Shown: positions 26,698 through 35,731 of the stretch, in pieces
Numbering within the stretch: the first letter of the stretch is position 1
Layout: each line of letters begins with the position of its first letter
From: Halobacteriales archaeon QS_5_70_15
GTDB taxonomy: Archaea; Halobacteriota; Halobacteria; Halobacteriales; Haloarculaceae
Length of the DNA: 64,000 bases
Direction of reading: 5' to 3'
Assembly: GCA_003022005.1 (NCBI GenBank)
Contig: PXRQ01000081.1
Location: forward strand, 16,066 to 80,065
Notes under the pieces: generated by a model
The model's input: only the letters and a program-made list of their open reading frames with translations
What the model was told of the DNA's origin: nothing
Databases searched by the model: none
Program-made: the position numbers and the translations under genes

Positions 26698-27852
26698 ATG
26701 ACGCTCGCACAGGCCGTGTTCGAGCGAGCGGTCCGCCGCCTCGACGGGGACGCGACCCGCGAGTTCGTCGCCGACCTGCTCGCCGCGCGGGGCTACCGGA
26801 CGACCGTCGAGGACGGGGTGGTGACCGCCGCGGCCGATTCGGGGAGGTCGATGCGGCTGCTCGTGGTCGGGGGGCTCCGCGACGCGATAGTCGCCCGACG
26901 CGACACCACGCCCGGCACCGTCCTGACGGTCGGCGGTGCCCTGGCCGAGGCGCTGGGTCCGGCCGTCGTCCGTCGGACGTCCGGGGGGGCGAACCGGCCG
27001 ACCGTCCTCGGCGTGGAGACGCTGTACCAGTGGTTCGCCTACGCCGTCGACGCCGAGGCGCGGGCGACTCTCGAGGCCCAGTATCTCGGCGCGACGGAGC
27101 TCTCGGCGTTCGAGCGGGCCCGTACGGGCTTCGCGGACGCGGTGGAGGACGCGGCCGAGCGACTCGTGCGCCTTCCGGTTCCGACCCGTGTGACGGTGGC
27201 GGTCGTGCTGCTCGCGCTGCTCGCGCTCGTGGCCGTCACGACCGCCGGCCCGCTCGTTCCCTTCGGGTCGTCCTCGTCGGCCGGTGCGGACCCGGGTGAC
27301 GAGGACGCCGCGACGCCGCCCGCGGTCACCTCGGTCCCGGTGACAGTCACGCCCGCCCACACGCCGACCCCGTCCGGCCCCCCGCTTCCGGACGCGTGCC
27401 CTCCGGCACCGACCGGGGCCCACCCGTCGTCGCTCCGCCCGGCCGTGCGACAGACGGCCACCGCGGGCGGGCTCGACGGCTGGGGGGTCCTGCTCACCCG
27501 GAACCTCTCGGAGCACGAGTTCGACCCGAACGACCAGCGGGCGGGACTCGTCCCGGAGATCCGCCACGTCGCCGTGTTCGAGCGACCGGGCGGTGCGCAG
27601 TACCGGCTCGGAGTCGATCGGTGGGCGTCGCCCGCGAGGGCCGCTGAATCCGTGGCTCGTGGCGGGCCCTGGGGGCTCGGCGTCCTGTGGGGGGCCTACA
27701 CCGCCCGGGTCGAGTGGGACGACGGGGACACCGGGGACGCTGCGGCCGCCCGGCAGCTCCTCGCGGCCGTCACCACGCCCGACGGTACGCGACTGGGCAG
27801 CGCCTGCGTCTCCGAGATCGACTCCGGACCGGCCGCGACAGCGACGCCCTGA
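26698..27852 (+). CDS. Membrane-anchored hypothetical protein, 384 aa
   Basis: I do not recognise the family. The N-terminal 160 residues are soluble and contain an endonuclease-like start (VADLLAARGYRTTVEDGVV near 24-42). A single membrane helix follows at about 164-183 (VTVAVVLLALLALVAVTTAG). Then comes a low-complexity Pro/Thr linker and an outside C-terminal domain ending near 380. The N-domain could be a restriction-endonuclease-like fold, but catalytic residues are not clear. A TATA-like gataaggc at 26629 is followed by a short reading frame at 26666-26701 whose stop overlaps this ATG, so translation may be coupled, or the true start may be frameshifted. Confidence 0.6.
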   Translation: MTLAQAVFERAVRRLDGDATREFVADLLAARGYRTTVEDGVVTAAADSGRSMRLLVVGGLRDAIVARRDTTPGTVLTVGGALAEALGPAVVRRTSGGANRPTVLGVETLYQWFAYAVDAEARATLEAQYLGATELSAFERARTGFADAVEDAAERLVRLPVPTRVTVAVVLLALLALVAVTTAGPLVPFGSSSSAGADPGDEDAATPPAVTSVPVTVTPAHTPTPSGPPLPDACPPAPTGAHPSSLRPAVRQTATAGGLDGWGVLLTRNLSEHEFDPNDQRAGLVPEIRHVAVFERPGGAQYRLGVDRWASPARAAESVARGGPWGLGVLWGAYTARVEWDDGDTGDAAAARQLLAAVTTPDGTRLGSACVSEIDSGPAATATP

Positions 27853-27928
27853 CCGCACGCCGGAACGGACGGCCGGGAACGACGAGCCGCCAACGACGGT
27901 CCGAAAGGAGCTCGCTAGTTCCCGAGGA

Positions 27929-29224
27929 CTAGACCAGGTCTCCGTCCTCGAACCCGAGCGGCTCGGGGGACCCGACCGAGACGTCCGAATGCTCCCGGAG
28001 TTCCTCGGCGACGGGCTCGGAGACGTGGAACCGGTCCAGGTCGAGCGTGTTCCGGATGCGGGCGATCCGCATGTCGACGGGGTCGACCACGCCGCAGGCC
28101 GAGTATGCGGCGACGAACGCGAGCCGGTCGGTCGGGAGGATCACCGGGATGCGCGCGCGGACCGGCTCCCCGGAGGTGATGACGTTGACGTAGGTGTCGC
28201 TCAGATCCAGGTCCTCGACGAGCTGCTGGTGGGTGTAGTCCGCGAGCCCCATCCCGATGGCGTTGCCGTGCGACCCCTCGGTGACCGACCGGACGTAGAT
28301 CCGGGTGTAGTCGGGGGAATCCGGCTCGGGCTCGCCGTCGACGAGCATCCGCCCGACGACGTTCGTGTCCATCCCGGTCCCGCTGATCTCCTTGCCGAGT
28401 TCGTCGACGACCAGCAGGTCGAGGTCCGCGACGGGGAGCGTGCCGAGCAGGTCTCGCGAACGCTCGAGCAGTTCCGGTTCCCGGTCGAGTATCTCGCCCA
28501 CGTCGAGCCCTTCGATGGCGGCCGCCCGCTCGTCGGCGTTCTCGAGGAGCGCAACCCCCCCGACGATCGGCGTCCCCTCGAACAGGATGCGGGCGCGCTC
28601 GCACAACACGTCCGAGAAGGTGCCCGCGAGCGCCGCCTTGTGGGTGGCCTCCGCGCCGCGCTGTTTCCCCAGGCCGACGACCGCCATCTTGCAGAGCCCG
28701 CTCTCGATGTTCCCGGAGAAGTCCGTGTGTGGCTTGACCCGGTTCGCCAGCAGGACGGCGTCCGTCTCGAGCGCGTCGCGGGCGGCGTAGACCGGTCGGC
28801 CGTCGCCGTCCGCGGCGACCCGCTCGACCGCCATCGAGGAGACGATCTCACAGCCCATCGACTCCTCGGTGAACCCGAGCGAGGCGAGGGCCTCGACCTG
28901 ACCCTCGGCGGTCGCCCCGCCGTGGCTCCCCATCGCCGGGATCACGAACGGCTCCAGCCCCCGGGACCGGAGTTCGTCGACGGCCGTCCGGACGACGGTC
29001 GGCATGTCGTGGACGCCGCGGCTACCGACCGTGATCCCGACGCGGGCGCCCGCCGGGAGGTCCCCGAGTCCGTCGATGGCCGATAGCGCCTCGACCGTCG
29101 CCCGCTCGACGTCCTCGACGGCCGGCTGGTCGCGGTCGTAGCGCACGGGCGCGAACCGCGGGAGGTCCTCGACGGACACCTCGTTCGTGGCGTCCAGCGC
29201 CGCCGGGTCCGGGGGCTCTATCAT
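27929..29224 (-). CDS. LarA-like (lactate racemase N-terminal domain, DUF2088) protein, 431 aa
   Basis: This belongs to the broad LarA/DUF2088 family, whose founding member racemises lactate with a nickel-pincer cofactor. Features are TVGSRGVHDMP near 70, VIPAMGSHGGATAEGQ near 94-110, NRVKPHTDFSGNIESGLCK near 163-181 and GMDTNVVGRM near 295. The length is normal for the family. The pincer-cofactor genes larB, larC and larE are not in this window, so it may be a different epimerase or racemase of a sugar or hydroxy acid. A paralogue is at 41112. The start is ATG 29224; I see no strong TATA box. Confidence 0.78.
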   Translation of the reverse strand: MIEPPDPAALDATNEVSVEDLPRFAPVRYDRDQPAVEDVERATVEALSAIDGLGDLPAGARVGITVGSRGVHDMPTVVRTAVDELRSRGLEPFVIPAMGSHGGATAEGQVEALASLGFTEESMGCEIVSSMAVERVAADGDGRPVYAARDALETDAVLLANRVKPHTDFSGNIESGLCKMAVVGLGKQRGAEATHKAALAGTFSDVLCERARILFEGTPIVGGVALLENADERAAAIEGLDVGEILDREPELLERSRDLLGTLPVADLDLLVVDELGKEISGTGMDTNVVGRMLVDGEPEPDSPDYTRIYVRSVTEGSHGNAIGMGLADYTHQQLVEDLDLSDTYVNVITSGEPVRARIPVILPTDRLAFVAAYSACGVVDPVDMRIARIRNTLDLDRFHVSEPVAEELREHSDVSVGSPEPLGFEDGDLV

Positions 29225-29479
29225 GGGCCGGGGTCGACGGCGTGGCGTCAAGGTCTTTGCGCCGGTCCACCCGCCGAGGCCCTCGGCGCCGTGTCCCGCG
29301 GCCCGCGACTCCCCCGACCTGAACGGCGGCGTCGCCAGCGGGGCGACCGTACGGCGTCACACCGTCCGAGATGCGCCCCGAACGATACCGCCACCGCGGG
29401 GTGGCGACGACGCTCGAGGGGGCAGACGGAGCCGGTCCGGGACAGGGCTATGGGAGCCGGCGCTCTCGGTCCGGTCGCT

Positions 29480-30646
29480 ATGGAGATAACGGACGTCCGG
29501 GCGGTGCCGCTGTCCGACTCGGTGCCGGAGGAGAAGCGCCACCGAACCGACCTGGGAACCAAGGTGAAGACGGACGCGACGCTCGTCCTCGTCGAAACCG
29601 ACACCGAGCACACGGGGATCGGCGCCGCGCTCGGGCACCTCCCGACCATCGAGTCCATCGTCGAGGGATCGCTCGCGTCCGCGCTCGTCGGCGAGAACCC
29701 CACGTGCACGGGACGACTGTGGGAGAAACTCTACAACGGCTCGCGGCCGAGCCGTCGCTGGAGCGGGGCTACTCCCAGCCCCGGTGTGACCGCCGGGGGT
29801 ACACGCTCGAGGCGATCTCGGGCGTGGACACCGCGCTCTGGGAGCTCACCGGAAAGGCGCTCGGCCAGCCGGTCTACAGGCTCCTGGGGGCGGTCCGGGA
29901 CGACGCCCGGGGCTACGCCAGCGGCGGATGGGCGCCGGTCGACGGGACCGCCGAGGAGCTCGGGGGGGTACGTCGGGAAGGGCTTCGACGCCGTGAAGGT
30001 GCGCGCGGTCGGGCGCGAGGAGTTCTCGGTCGAGAACACCCTCGAGCGGGTCGAGGCCGCACGCGAGGCGATCGGGGACGACGTCGACCTGATGGTCGAC
30101 GTTCACGGCTCGTTCGACGTCCCCACCGCCATCAAGCTCGCCCGCCGGCTCGAGGAGTACGACGTCTCCTGGTTCGAGGAGCCGGTCTCGGCCGACGACC
30201 ATCCCGGGCTCGCCGAGGTCCGGAGTGCGTCCGAGATCCCCATCGCGGCCGGCGAGAGCGAGTTCACCCGCTTCGACTTCCGGAGCCTGTTCGACCACGG
30301 CGCGATAGACGTCGCCCAGCCGGACGTGGCCCGGTGTGGGGGGATCACCGAGTGCCGCCGGATCGCGGCGATGGCCTCCGCGCGGAACGTCAAGCTCGCC
30401 CCATACGCGTGGGGGAACGGCGTCCCCTTCGCCGCCAGCATCCACCTCGCGATGTCCGTCCCGAACTATCACGTGCTGGAGGTCGGCCAGGCGTACATGC
30501 CGCTGCTGACCGACCTGTTCGAGGAGGACCTCGGGACCCGCGAGGGACGCGTCCACGCCCCCGACAGGCCGGGACTCGGGTTCACGCTGCGCGAGGACTT
30601 CGAGGAACGGTTCGACTACGTCGAGGGCCCCGAGTACGAGTTCTGA
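29480..30646 (+). pseudogene. MR/MLE family enzyme with two frameshifts
   Basis: The gene starts [20 protein letters not shown] after a gctatggg patch. It reads normally to about 29745, changes frame through [20 protein letters not shown] and [16 protein letters not shown], and returns to the first frame near 29966 inside a run of seven G (ctcgggggggtacg). It then reads the full C-terminal barrel: VKVRAVG near the first Lys, [39 protein letters not shown] and APYAWGNG. Two compensating indels, one in a G-run, could be sequencing errors or real decay. If read through, it is a complete enzyme of about 388 residues. Confidence 0.75.
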
Positions 30647-31220
30647 GACGCTGACGCGGGATCCCGTGTAGCGGGTGCGGCCAGGCCGGTGCAGCCCGCA
30701 TAGACAGCCGGGAACGGAACCACCTGCAAAGCCCTCCCGCGCTACGCTCGGGTGCCTCGCTGCGCTCCTCGCGTCGTTCGCTCCGCTCACTCGGCTGCGG
30801 TGCTTGCGTCGGCATCCTTCACGTAGCGCGCTCGCCCTTTGCGAGTCCGCCAGGGGCACGTCCGACCGGGCGCGTAGCGCCGCGCGAGGGACGAGCGAGC
30901 GAAGCGAGGAGTCGGTTGGGGAGGCGCGTGGCTGTCGCGGTGGCGGTCCTGGTGGATCCGAAGGGCGAGCGCATGGCGGCGAAGCCGCCACGTATCCGGT
31001 CGCCGGCGGAGCTGGCGACCCCCTCTCGACGAAGGCAGCCGACGTACGCACCGCAACGGAGTGGGGAGCGCAACGAGTTCCCGAGTCGAGACCGCGAGGG
31101 CTTTCGAGTCGCTGTCCGCTGTTCCCGGACCGACGGCCGGGTCGAGCACGACACCGGCTGCCAGCCACTCCTCACCGGGTGCGTACCTTTATCAACGCGC
31201 CCGGGACAGAGCGCACCACG
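30647..31220. other. Long intergenic region with low-complexity DNA
   Basis: I see no gene in these 574 bases. The left half is built from short related words (cgctgcgctcctcgcg, gttcgctccgctcactcgg), a style common between haloarchaeal genes. It contains one copy of a repeat shared with 56900-56999. A TATA-like tttatca at 31188-31194 serves the next gene. Confidence 0.55.
30867..30957. repeat. Dispersed intergenic repeat, copy 1
   Basis: The segment contains gaggagtcggttggggaggc followed by gcgtggctgtcgcgg and gcggtcctggtgga. A similar block, in the same order and with similar flanking ggacgagcgagcg-type words, lies at about 56900-56999. Both copies sit next to an MR/MLE gene, and neither can be read as a protein with host-like composition. 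It may be a structured RNA or an old mobile fragment. Confidence 0.55.
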
Positions 31221-32444
31221 ATGCGAATCAGCGACGTCTCCGCCCACACGCTCTCCTCGCCGATCGATCCGCCTCAGGAACGCCGGTTCCTGGGCGGCGT
31301 TCGAAGGTTACTCAAGCGCGACGTGGTACTGGTGGTTGTCGAGACGGCCGACGGCGCGCTCGGCTACGCCCCCGCCGGCGCCTCCAGTTCCGCGATGCGG
31401 GAGTACTTCGACGACGCCTCGCACAGCGACTTCGCGGGCCTCCTCGAGGGGGAGGTCGCCCCGCACGTCCTGGGGGAGGAGATCGAGACGGCCGCGGACC
31501 TCCACGCGCTGGTCGCTGCGGCCGACCTCCCCGAGTTCCTCGAATCCCAGGCCGTCGCGCCGCTGGACGTCGCCTTCCACGACCTGCTCGGCAAGGAGCG
31601 CGGCTCGCCGGTGTACGACCTGCTCGCCGACGGCGGCGAGGCCACGACCGACCTGCCGCTGTACGCCAGCGCCGGGATGTATATGGACCCCGAGGGGTAC
31701 GCCGAGCAGGCCCGGGCGATACAGGAGCGCGGCTTCGGCGGGTACAAGTACCGACCCGGGCTCGGGGTCGAAGCGGACCTGCGGACGCTCGAACTGATCC
31801 GCGAGGCGGTCGGCCCGGGGATGGACGTGATGATCGACGCCCACACGTGGTGGAAACTGCGGGAGCACGCCTACGCGTTCGAGGAGGTGGTCGAGCTGGT
31901 GAACCGGATGGCGGCGTACGATCCCTACTGGCTGGAGGAGCCGGTCGAACCCGCCGACTACGACGCCTACCGGCGGCTGGCCGACGCGGTGGACGTGCCG
32001 CTCGCGGGCGGCGAGAGCGAGGAGACCCCCGCGGGGCTGGTCGCCCTGGCCGGGACCGGCGCGGTGTCGTTCCTCCAGGGGGACGTCCGGCACCACCGCG
32101 GGTTCACGGGCTGCTGGGAGGCGGTCGAGTACTGTGTCGGCCGGGACGTGACGTTCGTCCCCCACCAGTTCGGCACGCAACTGGGACTGGTGGCGAACGC
32201 TCACCTCACCGCCGCCGCACCCGAGGCCGAACTGCTCGAGTATCCCGTCTTCGGCACCGACACCGCGGGTATGTACCCGTTCCCGCTGGCCGAGGAGATA
32301 CTCGTCGAGGACCTCGACGTGGCCGACGGCCGCATGACCGTCCCGGACGGACCGGGGCTGGGGGTCGAAGTCGACCTCGACGTCGTGGAGCGCTACCCTC
32401 ACCTCGAGGGCCCCTGGACCGAGTTCCACTACGAGCAGGGCTGA
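31221..32444 (+). CDS. MR/MLE family enzyme, 407 aa
   Basis: This complete enolase-superfamily protein has Lys176 in YKYRPGLG (Lys-Tyr-Arg, not the Lys-x-Lys of racemases), Asp206 in IDAHTWW, Glu239 in WLEEPVEP, Glu265 in AGGESEETP, Asp288 in LQGDVRHHRG and His315 in VPHQFGTQLG. The set fits a dehydratase of a sugar acid; the substrate is unknown. The TATA-like tttatca is about 30 bases upstream, leaving a leader of only a few bases. Its TGA stop supplies the first base of the palindromic element at 32444. Confidence 0.84.
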   Translation: MRISDVSAHTLSSPIDPPQERRFLGGVRRLLKRDVVLVVVETADGALGYAPAGASSSAMREYFDDASHSDFAGLLEGEVAPHVLGEEIETAADLHALVAAADLPEFLESQAVAPLDVAFHDLLGKERGSPVYDLLADGGEATTDLPLYASAGMYMDPEGYAEQARAIQERGFGGYKYRPGLGVEADLRTLELIREAVGPGMDVMIDAHTWWKLREHAYAFEEVVELVNRMAAYDPYWLEEPVEPADYDAYRRLADAVDVPLAGGESEETPAGLVALAGTGAVSFLQGDVRHHRGFTGCWEAVEYCVGRDVTFVPHQFGTQLGLVANAHLTAAAPEAELLEYPVFGTDTAGMYPFPLAEEILVEDLDVADGRMTVPDGPGLGVEVDLDVVERYPHLEGPWTEFHYEQG

Positions 32445-32525
32445 TACGGTCGTGCGTAACGATTTACCGTCGATCACCCGGACGGAGGTCGGTTATCGTC
32501 GGTAAAAGACTACGCACGACCATAT
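32444..32525. repeat. Palindromic element, 82 bp, gtcgtgcgt type (copy 1)
   Basis: The arms atacggtcgtgcgta (32444-32458) and tacgcacgaccatat (32511-32525) pair with one mismatch. Inside, gatttaccg faces cggtaaaag. The element starts on the last base of the MR/MLE stop codon and ends six bases before the stop of the facing alcohol dehydrogenase gene. A close relative in opposite orientation is at 49508-49589, and a shorter one at 38351-38415. Confidence 0.78.
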
Positions 32526-32531
32526 GAGAGG

Positions 32532-33584
32532 TCAGTACTCGGTGATGACCTCGATTCCCCTGGTCTCGTAGTTCGTCATCGCCTCCAGGCGGCCGTTGAG
32601 GTCGTCGAGCGAGACCTCCCGCGTGACCAGTTCACCGGGGTGGATGCGGTCGCGCTCGACCATCCCGAATATCTCGTCGTAGCGGGTGGGCTGCATCCCG
32701 TAGGAGCCGATGAACTCGAGCTCCTTGCGGACCATCTCGTCGGTCGGGAGGGAGACGTAGCCGCCCTCATCCTTGGTCGTGAGGCCGATCTGGACGTGCT
32801 GCCCGAAGTGGGCAAGCGAGGTGACCGAGTTCTGACACGTCTCGGCGATGCCGAGCGCGTCGACGGAGACGTCGGCCCCGCCGTCGGTGACGTCCCGCAC
32901 CTCCGTCGGCACGTCCTCGACCTCGCGGGCGTTGACGGTCTCCTCGGCGCCGATGTCCCGGGCCATCTCCAGTTTCTCGTCGTCGAGGTCGACGGCGACC
33001 GGGTTGCCGCCGAGCGCGCTCGCGACGTTGACTGCCGAGAGGCCGATCCCGCCACAGCCGTGGACCGCGACCCAGTCCCCCGCCCCGATGTCGGCCCGGT
33101 GGGCCAGCGCGTGGAACGAGGTCATGAACCGGCAGCCGAGGCCCGCCATCTCGACCGTCGAGACGTCGTCGGGGAGCAGGCTGACGTTGACGTCGGCCCA
33201 GGGAGCGTGTATCTCCTCGCCGAACGCCCCCGGGACCGAGGGATCGAACCCCAGCGACGGGCCGTTCTCGCAGACGTGCGTGTGGCCGTTCCGGCACCGG
33301 GAACAGGTCCCGTCGGCGATGCGGAACGGGACGACCACCTCGTCGCCCTCGCGGATCGATTCGACCTCGTCGCCGGCCTCGATCACCGTCCCGGCTGGCT
33401 CGTGGCCCATGATCTGCCCGACGAGGTCCATCCCCTCGTAGTCGCCCTGCCAGCCGTGCCAGTCGCTCCGACAGATGCCGCAGGTCTCGACGTCGACCAC
33501 GACGCCGTGATCGGCCGCGCTCGGCCGGTCGACGTCCGTAACTTCGAGCGGTTCGCCGTACTCCCGCAGGACTGCTGCTCGCAT
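32532..33584 (-). CDS. Zinc-dependent alcohol/polyol dehydrogenase (MDR family), 350 aa
   Basis: This is a medium-chain dehydrogenase. It has catalytic zinc ligands Cys38 (ETCGICRSDWH) and the His61-Glu62 pair (GHEPAG), and the cofactor motif GCGGIGLSAV near 172. The structural zinc lobe reads DGTCSRCRNGHTHVC, so it has three cysteines (94, 97, 105) with Asp where the first Cys usually is, as in some archaeal sugar dehydrogenases. It would oxidise a sugar, polyol or alcohol with NAD(P). The ATG at 33584 has a gaacataagc box 26 bases upstream. It ends a few bases from the palindromic element that also ends the MR/MLE gene. Confidence 0.84.
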   Translation of the reverse strand: MRAAVLREYGEPLEVTDVDRPSAADHGVVVDVETCGICRSDWHGWQGDYEGMDLVGQIMGHEPAGTVIEAGDEVESIREGDEVVVPFRIADGTCSRCRNGHTHVCENGPSLGFDPSVPGAFGEEIHAPWADVNVSLLPDDVSTVEMAGLGCRFMTSFHALAHRADIGAGDWVAVHGCGGIGLSAVNVASALGGNPVAVDLDDEKLEMARDIGAEETVNAREVEDVPTEVRDVTDGGADVSVDALGIAETCQNSVTSLAHFGQHVQIGLTTKDEGGYVSLPTDEMVRKELEFIGSYGMQPTRYDEIFGMVERDRIHPGELVTREVSLDDLNGRLEAMTNYETRGIEVITEY

Positions 33585-33804
33585 GTGCTACCAGTTGACG
33601 GACAGGAACATAAGCGGTCGGATGGTCGGGGACCGACGCGGTCCCCGGGGCTCTCCCGCTCTCGCGCCAGGATCGCGACGCCAGGCGGAAAAGGAACGCC
33701 TGGCGGAGGACCGAACAGGCCGGCGCCGCACAGTTCGGTTCCCCACCGTCCCGCTACCGAAGAACTTTGTCGGGCCATGACCGACCGCGGCCCGTGACAC
33801 TAGA

Positions 33805-34476
33805 ATGAAGGGGAACCCTCTCAGGGAGCGGCTCGAGAGCGACGGGGTGAGCATCGGGACGCGGATGCAGACCCAGTGGCCGGGGTTGTTGGAGATCATC
33901 GGCCAGACCGACCGGTTCGACTACGTCGAGTTCCTCGCCGAGTACGCGCCCTACGACCTGCGCGACCTGGAGAACCTGGCACGGGCGGCGGAGCTCTCGG
34001 GCCTGTCGATGATGATCAAGATCGACGCCGAGAACCGGGCGTTCGTCGCCCAGCGCGCGATGGCCGCCGGCATCCAGAACTACGCCTCGCCCGAGGAGGT
34101 CGTCGAGTGGTGCGAGGACGCCGTGATCGCGGTCATGGTCGAGAAGGACGAGACCGTCGAGAACCTGGAGGAGATACTCGCTATCGGCGAGATCGACATG
34201 GTGCAGTTCGGCCCGGCGGACTACTCGCTCAGCATCGGCAAGCCCGGCCAGTACGACGACCCCGAGGTCCGGCAGGCCGAGCGGACGACCATCGAGACCG
34301 CGCTCGACATGGGCGTGGCCCCGCGCGCGGAGATCAACCACCCCGACGAGGCCGGGGCGTACCTCGACCTCGGCGTGCGGGATTTCAATCTCGCGACCGA
34401 CACCAAGATAATCCACGACTGGTACGACGAGCAGGTCGACCGGCTGGCGGCGGCGACCGAGGGCTTCTCCCGGTAA
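33805..34476 (+). CDS. HpcH/HpaI family aldolase-like protein, internally shortened, 223 aa
   Basis: The start (PLRERLESDGVSIGTRMQTQ, then FDYVEFLAEYAPYDL) and end (DMVQFGPADYSLSIGKPGQY) match the HpcH/HpaI fold. In this subgroup the DxEHG motif is replaced by LAEYAPYD (44-51). Near residue 92 the chain passes from AGIQN straight to YASPEEVVEWCEDAV, where relatives have about 40 more residues covering a loop and strand. The loss is in frame, leaving 223 residues against about 255-260. I expect a damaged barrel and doubtful activity, though a natural short variant is possible. The stop lies inside a 13-bp tandem repeat. Confidence 0.72.
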   Translation: MKGNPLRERLESDGVSIGTRMQTQWPGLLEIIGQTDRFDYVEFLAEYAPYDLRDLENLARAAELSGLSMMIKIDAENRAFVAQRAMAAGIQNYASPEEVVEWCEDAVIAVMVEKDETVENLEEILAIGEIDMVQFGPADYSLSIGKPGQYDDPEVRQAERTTIETALDMGVAPRAEINHPDEAGAYLDLGVRDFNLATDTKIIHDWYDEQVDRLAAATEGFSR

Positions 34477-34524
34477 GTAGCCGCGGTAGGTGGCCGCGGT
34501 AGGTGGCCGCGGTAGGTGGTCGCC
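34473..34524. repeat. 13-bp tandem repeat, four copies, over a stop codon
   Basis: Units at 34473, 34486, 34499 and 34512 read gtaggtggccgcg with changes in the first and last. The first unit contains the TAA stop of the aldolase-like gene. The two central units are identical. Likely slippage-derived. Confidence 0.85.
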
Positions 34525-34598
34525 GGGGACCGGAACCGAACCGGGGCCCGCACGCCCGTGGGGGAGGCCGGTGCTTCGGCGCTATCCCGGGGCCGGGA

Positions 34599-35648
34599 TC
34601 ACTGCTGGAACGAGGGGGAGTAGCACTCCTCGGGGAGGGGTTGGCCCGCGACCGTCTCGTAGGCCGGCGGGTTGAGGACGTTGATCGGCGGGTCGCGGTT
34701 CTTGAGGTTCAGTACCGACTCCGCCATGAGTTCGTGGATGTACCGGACGGAGTCGGTCGTCACGCCGGCGACGTGGGGCGTCAGGTGGATGTCCTCGACG
34801 TCGAGCAGCGGGTTCCCCTCGACGTCCGGTTCGCCCTCGAAGACGTCGACGGCGGCCCCGCGGAGTTCGTCCGCCTCGAGCGCCGCCGCCAGTTCCTCGT
34901 CCGGGTAGATGCCGCCCCGCGAGGTGTTGACGAGGTACGCCGAGTCCCGCATCCGCTCGAACTCCTCCCGCCCGAGCATGTGGTGGGTCTCCTCGGTGAG
35001 CGGGACGTGGACGGTGACGAGGTCCGACGTCTCCAGCAGAGTCCCGAGGTCGACCTTCTCCACCCCGAGTTCCTCGGCCCGTCCCTCGGTCATGTACGGG
35101 TCGTACACCCGGGCCTCGAGCCCGTCGGCCCGGAACGGGGCCAGGTTCGAGAGCACTTTCTCGCCGATGAGCCCCATCCCGACGAACCCGAGCGTGGCGT
35201 GCTGGAGCTCGAAGCCGTACTCCTCCGGGACCCGTGCGTCCCAGCCCCGCTCGCGTAGCCCGTGTTCCAGCCGGGCGAAGTTGTGCGCACACGAGATGAT
35301 CATGCCGACCGTGGCCTGTGCGGCCGAGGCCGTCGGCCCCTGCGGGGCGTGGGCGGCGACGACGCCGTGCTCGGTCATCGCGTCGAGGTCGAGGTTCTCG
35401 TAGCCGGCCCCGGCCCGCGTGACGAGTTTCAGCGAGTCCACGCTCGCGAGCGACGCCTCCGTGAGGTCGTGGGCGTACGAGACGTACGCGTCAACGCCCC
35501 GGAGGTCCTCGGGCTCTAGCTCCGGGCCGCGGTCGTCGGCCAGATAGGATATCTCGATCCCCGGATCCTCGTGGAGGATCTCGAGACCGGGAACGACGTC
35601 CGTTCCCGGGTCCCGCCTGTCGTACTCGATCGTGACGTGGAACGTCAT
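34599..35648 (-). CDS. D-isomer-specific 2-hydroxyacid dehydrogenase, 349 aa
   Basis: This is the third NAD-dependent 2-hydroxyacid dehydrogenase of the window. It has GMGLIGEKVL (157-166), Arg244 in NTSRGGIYPDEEL, Glu273 in EGEPDVEGNP and His292 in TPHVAG. The protein is slightly longer than its relatives, with an extra C-terminal tail ending PEECYSPSFQQ. Activity on a keto acid or hydroxy acid is expected; the exact one is unknown. The start at 35648 is where similarity begins; a longer frame upstream reads antisense DNA. It lies 83 bases downstream of the MR/MLE gene at 35732 on the same strand and may be cotranscribed. Confidence 0.85.
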   Translation of the reverse strand: MTFHVTIEYDRRDPGTDVVPGLEILHEDPGIEISYLADDRGPELEPEDLRGVDAYVSYAHDLTEASLASVDSLKLVTRAGAGYENLDLDAMTEHGVVAAHAPQGPTASAAQATVGMIISCAHNFARLEHGLRERGWDARVPEEYGFELQHATLGFVGMGLIGEKVLSNLAPFRADGLEARVYDPYMTEGRAEELGVEKVDLGTLLETSDLVTVHVPLTEETHHMLGREEFERMRDSAYLVNTSRGGIYPDEELAAALEADELRGAAVDVFEGEPDVEGNPLLDVEDIHLTPHVAGVTTDSVRYIHELMAESVLNLKNRDPPINVLNPPAYETVAGQPLPEECYSPSFQQ

Positions 35649-35731
35649 CCTGGGACGGTCGGGAATCCCCAACCACCCACAAACGGCTTTCGGTTCACCG
35701 ACCCGCCGGTCGGTTCCGTCCGTCCGCCGGT

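Noticed and set aside
34473..34524. CRISPR-like array
   Set aside because: The repeats are directly adjacent with no spacers, and no cas genes are present.
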